Shown here piece after piece: positions 13,893 to 20,614 of a stretch of DNA of 33,067 nt. The stretch is taken from assembly GCA_947586205.1 (NCBI GenBank), contig CANPXO010000009.1, positions 1-33,067 of the forward strand, in the 5' to 3' direction. The translations under genes were made by a program, and so were the position numbers. The notes under the pieces are model-generated. The model ran no database searches. It had not been told where the DNA came from and saw only the letters and a program-made list of their open reading frames with translations. The first letter of the stretch is position 1. Each line of letters starts with the position of its first letter. This stretch comes from an uncultured Bacilli bacterium (GTDB lineage: Bacteria; Bacillota_I; Bacilli_A; RF39; UBA660).

Positions 13893-14165
13893 TTATTGAA
13901 CAGAATCTTTTAATTTCTTTCCAACTTTGAAAGTAACAACTTTTTTTGCTGGAATTTTCATAGTTTCGCCAGTAGCTGGGTTACGTCCTTCTCTTGCATC
14001 ACGTTTTTTTACAGAGAATTTACCAAAACCTACGAAAGTAATATCTTTTCCTTTCTTAAGTCCTTCCTCTACTGTAGCGAAGAATGCATCTAATGCACGT
14101 CCTGCTTGAGCTTTGCTCATTTCTGCTTTTTCAGCAACTGCGTCAATAACGTCTTGTCTTGACAT
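13893..14165 (-). CDS. hup: HU-family DNA-binding protein
   Basis: A 90-residue histone-like nucleoid protein, the family's normal length. The N-terminal helices (SRQDVIDAVAEKAEMSKAQA) give the dimer core; GFGKFSV leads into the DNA-binding arm with the conserved GRNPATGE and the Pro used to intercalate. It binds and bends DNA as a dimer, without strong sequence preference. AGGGAGG precedes the ATG. It lies directly downstream of spoIVA, as hbs does in B. subtilis, so the order is ancestral. Confidence 0.96.
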   Translation of the reverse strand: MSRQDVIDAVAEKAEMSKAQAGRALDAFFATVEEGLKKGKDITFVGFGKFSVKKRDAREGRNPATGETMKIPAKKVVTFKVGKKLKDSVQ

Positions 14166-14245
14166 TTTTTATACCTCCCTTTCAAATTTCATAAGGCCGT
14201 ATTACCTTACACATTAAAAGTATCAAAAAATAGAAAGAAATGCAA

Positions 14246-14275
14246 GAAAAAATGCGCATTTTTCGCACATTTTTA
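14246..14275 (-). terminator. Terminator after spoIVA
   Basis: AAATGTGC pairs with GCGCATTT (one G-T) around a short A-rich loop, followed by T residues, beginning two bases after the spoIVA stop. Confidence 0.7.
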
Positions 14276-14277
14276 CA

Positions 14278-15756
14278 TTAAATGACAAATGCAATCAAGT
14301 TACTTGACCCTTTGTTTACAATTTTTGTCACGGTTTGAGACAATTTATAACGAGTATTTTCAGGCATAATGGAAAGTTTGGCTTGAATTCCTTCTTTTAC
14401 GATAACATCTAAACTACGTCCAAAAATTTCACTTTTCCAAATACTAGATGGGTCTGTTTGATAGTCTTTCATTAAATAATTAATAAGTTCTTTACTTTGA
14501 AGTTCCGAACCAATGATAGGTTCAAAGGTACTTTCCACATCGACACGCATTAAATGAATGCTACTTGCAACAGCCTTTAACTTCACTCCATAACGATTTC
14601 CTTGTTTAATAATTTCTGGAGTCGATAACTTCATATCTTTTAGGGTTGGGAAAACAATTCCATAACCAGTGGTCTTTGCAGATCTTAAAGCTTCTTTTAG
14701 TCCATCTAACTCTTCTTTTCCTTCGGCATAAGTCGTGAATACTTTTAAGAGTCCCGCTTTACTTGTCGCGGCGTCTCCCACTAGACTCTTTAATACACTT
14801 TGGTAAAGAGCATCTTCACTTTCTAAACGAATCGATACAATCCCGTTTGCTGTATCTAAGTTACTTATATAAGCTTTGGAAATAATTTCGGAATCCGTAA
14901 AATGACTGATGATATCCTCCACATCTCTTACTTTAGAAACACTTCCAACACTTTCTTTGATTTTTTCTAAATAATGCTTTTTAATCTCATGAGTATTGGA
15001 TAATACATGAACCCATTCTGGAATATCAATTGCAATATCCATAACAGGGAATTCATATAAAGCTTCTTTTAAAATATTTAGTATTTCTGGTTCTTCCATC
15101 TCTTCTACATTAATGGGAAGGACTGGAACATTATAAGTATTACTTAAGTTGTCTTTTAAAGCTCTTGTACTATCGGCATTTGGCTTACTACTATTTAAAA
15201 CAATAATAAAAGGTTTGCCTATTGCCATTAACTCACTGATGACTTTTTCCTCGGCATCCAAATAATCTTCTCTTTTTAGTTCACCAAAAGAACCATCTGT
15301 TGTCACCACAATTCCAATCGTAGAATGATCTTTAATCACTTTTTCCGTTCCAATTTCAGCAGCTTCCACGAATGGTACTGAGTCATTGAACCATGGTGTT
15401 TTAATCATTCTTGGATTCCCATCTTGGTCTTCATATCCAACTGAATTTGGAATAACAAAACCTACACAATCGACAAGCTTAATATCAGCTTCAAAATCAT
15501 CCACTTTAATTTTAGCTCCAGAAGATGGAACAAACTTAGGCTCGGTTGTCATAATCGTTTTTCCTTGAGCACTTTGAGGAATTTCATCTAAGCAACGTTT
15601 CTTTTCATATTCATCTGTAATGTTAGGTACCACCAAGTTTTCAATAAAACGTTTAATAAAGGTACTTTTTCCTGTTCGAACGGCTCCGACAACTCCTAAA
15701 TAAATTTCTCCATTTCCACGTTTGGCTATGGATGACAATAATTCTTTCTTATCCAT
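14278..15756 (-). CDS. spoIVA: Stage IV sporulation protein A
   Basis: A 492-residue ATPase, the same length as the B. subtilis protein. It polymerises on the outer forespore membrane in the mother cell and forms the base on which the spore coat is built. The Walker A is GAVRTGKST (residues 24-32) after NGEIYLGV, followed by the KLVDCVGF Walker B-like motif and a long C-terminal region ending in a hydrophobic tail used for membrane binding (with SpoVM). AGGTGA is six bases before the ATG. In B. subtilis the gene is under sigma-E control; a weak sigma-E-like site is seen upstream. It marks the organism as an endospore former or a recent descendant. Confidence 0.95.
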   Translation of the reverse strand: MDKKELLSSIAKRGNGEIYLGVVGAVRTGKSTFIKRFIENLVVPNITDEYEKKRCLDEIPQSAQGKTIMTTEPKFVPSSGAKIKVDDFEADIKLVDCVGFVIPNSVGYEDQDGNPRMIKTPWFNDSVPFVEAAEIGTEKVIKDHSTIGIVVTTDGSFGELKREDYLDAEEKVISELMAIGKPFIIVLNSSKPNADSTRALKDNLSNTYNVPVLPINVEEMEEPEILNILKEALYEFPVMDIAIDIPEWVHVLSNTHEIKKHYLEKIKESVGSVSKVRDVEDIISHFTDSEIISKAYISNLDTANGIVSIRLESEDALYQSVLKSLVGDAATSKAGLLKVFTTYAEGKEELDGLKEALRSAKTTGYGIVFPTLKDMKLSTPEIIKQGNRYGVKLKAVASSIHLMRVDVESTFEPIIGSELQSKELINYLMKDYQTDPSSIWKSEIFGRSLDVIVKEGIQAKLSIMPENTRYKLSQTVTKIVNKGSSNLIAFVI

Positions 15757-15774
15757 TCATAATCACCTATTTCC

Positions 15775-15803
15775 ATAATATGTTACAAAAATAAAACTAT
15801 TCC
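15775..15803 (-). promoter_or_regulatory. Possible sigma-E promoter of spoIVA
   Basis: GGAATAGT (15796-15803), a 13-base spacer and CATATTAT (15775-15782) fit the sigma-E pattern (GKMATATT, 13-14 bases, CATACAnT) at most positions. The start site would fall close to the ribosome site, which is tight, so this is tentative. Confidence 0.35.
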
Positions 15804-15828
15804 TCTGTTCAAAAACAAAATTTTGTAT

Positions 15829-15834
15829 TATAAT
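15829..15834 (+). promoter_or_regulatory. -10 box of the double-HTH gene
   Basis: A perfect TATAAT on the plus strand, with only a weak -35 upstream. It would give a leader of about 105 bases that holds a long hairpin. Confidence 0.4.
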
Positions 15835-15845
15835 AGAGATGTAAA

Positions 15846-15923
15846 CGCGAGAAAAAGTGAAAAAATTGTCAGTTTTTAATCATATACAACCACTACTACT
15901 CGATTATTTCACTTTCTTTTGCG
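15846..15923 (+). other. Long inverted repeat in the leader of the double-HTH gene
   Basis: The arms beginning CGCGAGAAAAAGTGAAAA (15846-15863) and ending TATTTCACTTTCTTTTGCG (15905-15923) can pair with about four mismatches around a loop of about 40 bases. As RNA this would be a large hairpin between the promoter and the ribosome site; as DNA it could be two facing binding sites. Confidence 0.45.
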
Positions 15924-15945
15924 AAAATAGATGTAGGTGATAAAA

Positions 15946-16383
15946 ATGAATTTTGAAAGGTTAAGACAATTAAGGAACCTAGAAGGAATTACTCAACAAA
16001 ATATTGCTGACGTACTTCATGTTCAACGTGCAACTTATGCAGGTTGGGAAACTGGAAAGGATATCATGCCACTTCGACAATTAAATAAGATTGCCAATAA
16101 TTATAAGGTAAGCTTAGACTATGTCACTGGATTATCAAATGATAATCGTAAGATGAAAAGTAAAATTGGCGACGTGATTGATGTAAATTTAGTTTCTGAA
16201 AACTTAAAGAAAACAAGAAAATCAAAAGCCTTAACTCAAAAAGCAGTTGCAGATGCTCTTCAAACAACTCAGTCTAATATTCATAAATATGAAACTGGAA
16301 AATGTTTGATTACAACTGTTTATGCTTTAGAGTTTGCAAAACACTTCTCATGTTCCTTAGATGACTTATTAGGAAGAAAATAA
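15946..16383 (+). CDS. Two-domain XRE-family transcriptional regulator
   Basis: A 145-residue protein made of two Cro/C1-type helix-turn-helix domains in tandem: residues 3-62 (ITQQNIADVLHVQRATYAGW) and 84-143 (LTQKAVADALQTTQSNIHKY), each ending with the usual SLDY/SLDD tail. No ligand or protease domain is attached. ATG 15946 was chosen because AGGTGA sits five bases before it; the GTG at 15937 lies within that site. It is divergent from spoIVA and ends at a strong terminator. A single chain with two recognition helices could bind tandem half-sites; the target is unknown. Its place among sporulation genes is suggestive only. Confidence 0.85.
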   Translation: MNFERLRQLRNLEGITQQNIADVLHVQRATYAGWETGKDIMPLRQLNKIANNYKVSLDYVTGLSNDNRKMKSKIGDVIDVNLVSENLKKTRKSKALTQKAVADALQTTQSNIHKYETGKCLITTVYALEFAKHFSCSLDDLLGRK

Positions 16384-16412
16384 GTAGAGACTTCAAAATC
16401 TCTACTTTTTTT
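16383..16412 (+). terminator. Terminator of the double-HTH gene
   Basis: GTAGAGA pairs with TCTCTAC around an eight-base loop, followed by seven T. Confidence 0.88.
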
Positions 16413-16653
16413 AAAACATTTTTTCGACTCCTTTAGGAACTTTATCTTGGGTAATGGTTTCAATAATCTTATCTTCTTTTTCTTTGGAAACAGTTTTCCC
16501 AGTCATTTTACTTAATGTCGCGATCACTTCTCTTAATGTAGCCTCATCTTTCATGTTCCCGTTTTGTAACTTTTCAGCCAAAGATAAAATCGTATTCTTA
16601 TCGACTTTGGTCTTTTTTTCAACTTTTTCAAAAAAATGGTCTCCGAATTCCAT
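16411..16653 (-). CDS. spoVIF: SpoVIF-like sporulation protein
   Basis: An 80-residue protein whose start FFEKVEKKTKVDKNTILSLA and the later blocks (LQNGNMKDEATLREVI, VSKEKEDKIIE) follow the SpoVIF family pattern, in which FF.KIEKKT, QNANFKDE and SKEKEDKI are typical. In B. subtilis SpoVIF acts late in the mother cell and is needed for proper coat assembly and spore resistance. ATG 16653 follows AGGTAGGTG; a longer frame to 16761 lacks a ribosome site and reads through promoter-like DNA. A sigma-K-like promoter fits the B. subtilis timing. Close to der and spoIVA. Confidence 0.75.
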   Translation of the reverse strand: MEFGDHFFEKVEKKTKVDKNTILSLAEKLQNGNMKDEATLREVIATLSKMTGKTVSKEKEDKIIETITQDKVPKGVEKMF

Positions 16654-16671
16654 AAAACACCTACCTAATAA

Positions 16672-16700
16672 TATTTTATGAAATGGAAACCATTTTGTGT
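16672..16700 (-). promoter_or_regulatory. Possible sigma-K promoter of spoVIF
   Basis: ACAC (16697-16700), a 16-base spacer and CATAAAATA (16672-16680), which fits the sigma-K -10 pattern CATAnnnTA exactly. The consensus is short, so chance is not excluded. Confidence 0.45.
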
Positions 16701-16777
16701 TAGTCCATTTTTTAGTCTTCATGAATTTTGGATTTGAAAGGAGTATCCGTCTCGATAACATTCAAGCTTGGACTAAC
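16699..16777 (-). other. Possible structured leader RNA upstream of spoVIF
   Basis: A perfect 8-bp outer stem (GTTAGTCC with GGACTAAC) encloses about 63 bases that include nested TGAAT/ATTCA and GGAT/ATCC pairings. It lies between the Spo0A-box promoter and the spoVIF start. No known riboswitch is recognised. Confidence 0.35.
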
Positions 16778-16805
16778 CGTCGCTTTTTTTAAGTGACTGC
16801 AACCT

Positions 16806-16834
16806 ATTTTAAGTGTCCTAAACCTTTTTTTCAA
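16806..16834 (-). promoter_or_regulatory. Sigma-A promoter beside the Spo0A boxes
   Basis: TTGAAA (16829-16834), a 17-base spacer and TAAAAT (16806-16811), pointing toward spoVIF. The spacer and flanks fall within a 20-bp direct repeat (AAGTG...AACCT at 16791 and 16811). Confidence 0.6.
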
Positions 16835-16854
16835 GAGAAGATTTTGACAAGTTT

Positions 16855-16891
16855 TGTCTTCTATTGTCGAGTATTGTCGAAGTTTGTCGAA
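16855..16891 (+). promoter_or_regulatory. Array of four Spo0A boxes at 10-bp spacing
   Basis: TGTCTTC, TGTCGAG, TGTCGAA and TGTCGAA begin at 16855, 16865, 16875 and 16885, an exact 10-bp period. The Spo0A box consensus is TGTCGAA, and tandem boxes 10 bp apart are the normal way Spo0A dimers bind. The array lies about 20 bp upstream of the promoter at 16806, between der and spoVIF. Confidence 0.7.
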
Positions 16892-16895
16892 AACT

Positions 16896-18194
16896 TTATT
16901 CTTCTTTATTTTTAAATTTTAAAATAATCGGTGTTCCTGTAAAATCAATGTTTTCTCTTAGTTTATTTTCTAAATATCTTTCATAACTAAAATGCACGAG
17001 TCCTTTGTCATTTACAGAAAACGTAAATTTCGGAGGTTCACTACTCTCTTGACTTACAAAATAAATTTTTAATCTTCTTCCTCGGTAAGACGGAGCTTCA
17101 TGTAAATTTGCAGCATCTTCAATAATACTATTTAAAGTAGAAGTTGGAATTTGTTTTTGGTGATTTTCATAAGCAGAGATAATTTCAGGCATTAAAGTCG
17201 AAATTCTTTTTTTAGTCTTGGCTGATAAAAAGACCACTTTGGCATAAGTTGCAAACTGAAATTCATATTTTAATTTTTCTTTCCAAGTTTTTAAAGCATT
17301 CTCATCTTCTACCGTATCCCATTTATTGACACAGATGACTAAAGCTTTACCAGACTCAATCGCCATACCAGCAATATGTTTATCGTGTTCAATAATTCCT
17401 TCCTCGGCATCAATCACAAGAACGCAAACGTCACTTCTTTCAATCGCTTTTAAGCTTCTTAGTAAACTATATTTTTCAATGGATTCATAGATTCTTCCTT
17501 TTTTACGCATACCAGCTGTATCAATCATGATATAATCTTCCCCATGATACTTAAATCTTGTGTCTGTGGCATCTCTTGTAGTTCCAGCAATATCACTTAC
17601 AATTGCTCTTTCTTTATTTAGAATGGCATTCACTAAACTACTCTTTCCAACATTGGGTCTACCTATCAAACAAAACTTACAAATTTGATCTTCTTCCTCG
17701 GTATCTTCAGGTAAATCTTCTGTGATTTGATCAAGTAAGGTATTCACCCCTATTTTATGCGCGGCAGATACAGGTAAAATATGTTCAAAGCCAAGTTCAT
17801 AAAAACGATAGATTTCTTCTTCTCTTTTTTCATTATCGATTTTATTTACGACGACAATGACTTCTTTGTTTGTTTTATGTAGTAAATCACGAATTTGATA
17901 ATCACTTTGATTAAGTTCAGTTTTCCCATCCACGACAAATAATATTAAATCCGCTTCATCAATGGCAAAAGTCGCTTGAGCTAAAATATCTTTTTGAAAA
18001 TTATCTTCCCCAAACTCTAACCCACCTGTATCAATGATATGAAATGTTTTATTTTTATAAGTAACCGTCCCATAAATACGGTCTCTCGTAATTCCAGGCA
18101 TATCTAAAATAATCGATTTTTCTTCCCCAACAAGGCGATTAAATAAACTCGATTTTCCTGTATTTGGTCTTCCTATTAAACATACTGTTTTCAT
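16896..18194 (-). CDS. der: GTPase Der (EngA)
   Basis: A 432-residue protein with two tandem GTPase domains and a C-terminal KH-like domain, required for 50S ribosomal subunit assembly. P-loops are GRPNTGKSS near residue 8 and GRPNVGKSS near 180; the G3 motifs are DTGG and DTAG, and G4 is NKID and NKWD. Length is that of the family. The ATG follows GAGGTG by seven bases; an adjacent GTG at 18197 is less well placed. It has its own promoter. The order der ... spoIVA-hup recalls B. subtilis, where gpsA lies between, but gpsA is absent here. Confidence 0.96.
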   Translation of the reverse strand: MKTVCLIGRPNTGKSSLFNRLVGEEKSIILDMPGITRDRIYGTVTYKNKTFHIIDTGGLEFGEDNFQKDILAQATFAIDEADLILFVVDGKTELNQSDYQIRDLLHKTNKEVIVVVNKIDNEKREEEIYRFYELGFEHILPVSAAHKIGVNTLLDQITEDLPEDTEEEDQICKFCLIGRPNVGKSSLVNAILNKERAIVSDIAGTTRDATDTRFKYHGEDYIMIDTAGMRKKGRIYESIEKYSLLRSLKAIERSDVCVLVIDAEEGIIEHDKHIAGMAIESGKALVICVNKWDTVEDENALKTWKEKLKYEFQFATYAKVVFLSAKTKKRISTLMPEIISAYENHQKQIPTSTLNSIIEDAANLHEAPSYRGRRLKIYFVSQESSEPPKFTFSVNDKGLVHFSYERYLENKLRENIDFTGTPIILKFKNKEE

Positions 18195-18219
18195 CACACG
18201 TCACCTCAAACAAGTTCTT

Positions 18220-18248
18220 ATTTTACCAAAAAGTAACTGAGTTGTAAA
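18220..18248 (-). promoter_or_regulatory. Promoter of der
   Basis: TTTACA (18243-18248), a 17-base spacer and TAAAAT (18220-18225), about 25 bases before the der start. Confidence 0.65.
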
Positions 18249-18250
18249 CT

Positions 18251-18727
18251 TTAACATGCTCTTTCGGGTCTTTTCACACAGACAATTTGTCCATTTTGCC
18301 TTGGCTCTTCTCCGGTGTTACAAACTCTAATCTCTTCCTCACAAGCATCTTTTAAAGTTGTATTGGTCTCGATAAAGAAAGCATATGCACGATTATTCAT
18401 TAAATAGATTCCGACTACATTATCATCCATAGCATCTCCAGTAAAAGGATTTTCGACATAAAAGTCTTCATGATCTTCCTTGCTCGTAATTCCTTGATTT
18501 ACTAAATCTTTTACAGTTAAAGATTTATAGCAATCATTAGATAACTGGCTTAAATGATTATCACCCCAGCGTTTGGCATCCGATATCACCATGTCTACTT
18601 TTTCACAGTACATCTTTTTTTTAATACTATTTGATATTCCTATTGCACTTGGAACCGCGATTGTTGCAAGTAAACCTAGGAGTACAATCACTGCTAGAAG
18701 CTCTACTAAAGTAAATCCTTTATTCAT
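18251..18727 (-). CDS. Type IV prepilin-like protein
   Basis: A 158-residue protein with a classic prepilin leader: short charged start MNKG, then FTLVELLAVIVLLGLLATIA. A prepilin peptidase would cut after the Gly, leaving Phe at +1 and the key Glu at +5. The extracellular part has Cys residues near 37 and 61 and in the tail (DACEEEIRVC, ending in VCVKRPERAC), likely forming disulfides. It is a pseudopilin of the ComGC/general type. No pilus assembly ATPase or peptidase is nearby, so assembly must use proteins encoded elsewhere. The ATG follows AAGGTGAG; a promoter (TTTACT, 17 bases, TAATAT) precedes it, so it is its own transcription unit. Confidence 0.8.
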   Translation of the reverse strand: MNKGFTLVELLAVIVLLGLLATIAVPSAIGISNSIKKKMYCEKVDMVISDAKRWGDNHLSQLSNDCYKSLTVKDLVNQGITSKEDHEDFYVENPFTGDAMDDNVVGIYLMNNRAYAFFIETNTTLKDACEEEIRVCNTGEEPRQNGQIVCVKRPERAC

Positions 18728-18744
18728 ATTCTCACCTTGGTTTA

Positions 18745-18773
18745 ATATTATCATGAAACTCAAAAAAAGTAAA
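18745..18773 (-). promoter_or_regulatory. Promoter of the prepilin gene
   Basis: TTTACT (18768-18773), a 17-base spacer and TAATAT (18745-18750), placed directly after the stop of the CDF-GNAT gene. Confidence 0.6.
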
Positions 18774-20069
18774 CTAAGCATTTTCTTCGTTTAAACACAT
18801 TTTAATACGACTTTCCTCTACTACTTCCTCTTTAAAACCTAATTTTTTATAGAAAGATATAGCAAACTTATTCTCGTTTCTCACCCATAAGTAGATAAGA
18901 ACATTGGAATGTTGCTTCATGATATCTTTTAAAATACGTGTTCCTATTCCACAGTAACGAAAGCGTTCTTCGATATATATTTCTTCTATATAAAGCTTAT
19001 TTTCTACCATGTAATATCCTATGGTTCCTATCACATCTTTATCATGTAAAATCATTTGATAATCTTCTAAATGTTTTTGAGTTTCCTTTCTCACAAAGTT
19101 TTCTTTTCTTTCTTTTTCTTCTTCACTTAAAGAATCATCTAAGACTGATTTTAATCGATACTCTTCTATTTTTTCTAAGTCTTTCTTACTTGCCCTTCTA
19201 AGGGAGTAAGATTCATCAGGATTCACATGAATATGAATATACCAAATCCGATCATCAAAAACTCTTAAACGATTCTCTGCTTCATGCGTATGACGATGAC
19301 TTTTTAAAAGAGACATATTTGGATCCATACTCACTTCCACATCAATCTTATAATAAGTTCCAAATTTTAATACTTTTAAATTATCAACTCTTCTTATTTC
19401 TGGACTTTCTAAAAGAATCTCTTTAATTTGATTTAAATAAGTTTCATCTCTTTCTTGTTCATCTAAGATAGAACTTACATTTTCTTTTAAAAGTTCAAAG
19501 CCAATTTTTAAAATGAGTAAACCTACAAGTAGCATAGCAACAACATCTGCATATTGAAATATTGGAATTTTCTTAGCCATTTGCATGAATAAAATAGATA
19601 CAAAAACTACGACAGAACTAAAAACATCCGTTCGACTTTCATAACCACTTGCAAGTAAAATACTGTTTTTTTCTTTCTTTCCCACGCGAATAATATAGGA
19701 AGATAAAAAATATTTGATAAAAATAGTAAAAAAACTTACAACCGCGACTAAGATACTAGGGATTTGTATCTCTTTCGTAACCGCATGAATAATGACAGTG
19801 ATACCTAGTATTAAAATGACAACAGATATCATAATACTAGTCATGTATTCTATTTTACCATGTCCATAAGGATGACTTTCATCAGCTGGTTTCCGAGAGA
19901 GTTTATGTCCTATCATCGCGACTAAGTCAGTCGAAAGATCACTGAAAGAATGAATTCCATCCGCGATTAAGGCTCCACACTCCCCTATCACACCTGCAAT
20001 TACTTTAAAAATGGATAGAAAAAGATTAGTAAAAAAACTAATAAACATTGTTTTAGATACGACACTCAT
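18774..20069 (-). CDS. Cation diffusion facilitator fused to a GNAT acetyltransferase domain
   Basis: A 431-residue protein in two parts. Residues 1-285 form a cation diffusion facilitator that exports divalent metal ions: membrane helices to about 195, the TM2 metal site DGIHSFSDLSTD (D44, D48), the HPYGHGKIE loop, the TM5 site ESRTD (E144, D148) and a cytoplasmic dimer domain ending near 285. Residues 288-431 form a GNAT acetyltransferase with the acetyl-CoA loop RFRYCGIGT (369-377) and the FYKKLGF end motif. The usual His of TM5 is Glu, so metal choice may differ from zinc transporters. The reading frame is continuous. The ATG follows GGAGTG and lies one base after the stop of the small upstream gene, so they are coupled. 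Confidence 0.85.
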   Translation of the reverse strand: MSVVSKTMFISFFTNLFLSIFKVIAGVIGECGALIADGIHSFSDLSTDLVAMIGHKLSRKPADESHPYGHGKIEYMTSIMISVVILILGITVIIHAVTKEIQIPSILVAVVSFFTIFIKYFLSSYIIRVGKKEKNSILLASGYESRTDVFSSVVVFVSILFMQMAKKIPIFQYADVVAMLLVGLLILKIGFELLKENVSSILDEQERDETYLNQIKEILLESPEIRRVDNLKVLKFGTYYKIDVEVSMDPNMSLLKSHRHTHEAENRLRVFDDRIWYIHIHVNPDESYSLRRASKKDLEKIEEYRLKSVLDDSLSEEEKERKENFVRKETQKHLEDYQMILHDKDVIGTIGYYMVENKLYIEEIYIEERFRYCGIGTRILKDIMKQHSNVLIYLWVRNENKFAISFYKKLGFKEEVVEESRIKMCLNEENA

Positions 20070-20070
20070 T

Positions 20071-20529
20071 TTATTTCACTCCACTTTCAGTGTATTCTTT
20101 TTTTCTTCGTTTGTCTATAGCAATAATCCCATATTGTTGTAGTTTACATCGAAATTTAGTTTTTTTCTTTATCTCTTCTAAATCAAGCAAGTGTCCTACT
20201 CCATAGTTTAACATAGACTCATGATAACGAATCACTAAATTGATATCTTTTAAAAAGACAAAAAAGATTTTTTTACATACACTAGCATACTCTTTCAAGA
20301 GCTCCTCAATTTCTTTTTTCTCACTATGGATTTTCCAATCACTTATCTTTATTGCATTTTCAAAACCACATTTTTTACAATTTCTAATATTTTGATATAT
20401 TTTTCCATCTAGACTTATGAACTTATCTTGTTCTACATCTCCTATGACAGCATAAATAGGAACAAAATCATCAATTTTCTCACTTGCCTTCGTCTTTAAA
20501 TAAATCGTTGCAAAGAATAGATTATTCAT
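20071..20529 (-). CDS. Hypothetical protein with CxxC motif
   Basis: A 152-residue soluble protein that I do not recognise. It has a single CKKC pair at residues 51-54, possibly redox-active or metal-binding, followed by a lysine-rich half. Start at ATG 20529 because GGTGA lies five bases upstream; an earlier in-frame ATG at 20544 has no ribosome site. It ends one base before the CDF-GNAT start, so the two are co-translated. A role linked to that transporter is possible but not shown. Confidence 0.6.
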   Translation of the reverse strand: MNNLFFATIYLKTKASEKIDDFVPIYAVIGDVEQDKFISLDGKIYQNIRNCKKCGFENAIKISDWKIHSEKKEIEELLKEYASVCKKIFFVFLKDINLVIRYHESMLNYGVGHLLDLEEIKKKTKFRCKLQQYGIIAIDKRRKKEYTESGVK

Positions 20530-20614
20530 TAGAATCACCAACATATAAATACCACAAAAAAGCGGATATTACTAGTCTTGTATTTTAATAAAAATTGTGT
20601 TAGCTTAATCTAAA

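Noticed and set aside
16654-16761. N-terminal extension of SpoVIF to 116 residues
   Set aside because: No ribosome site at the upstream ATG, no match to the family, and the DNA carries promoter and hairpin signals.
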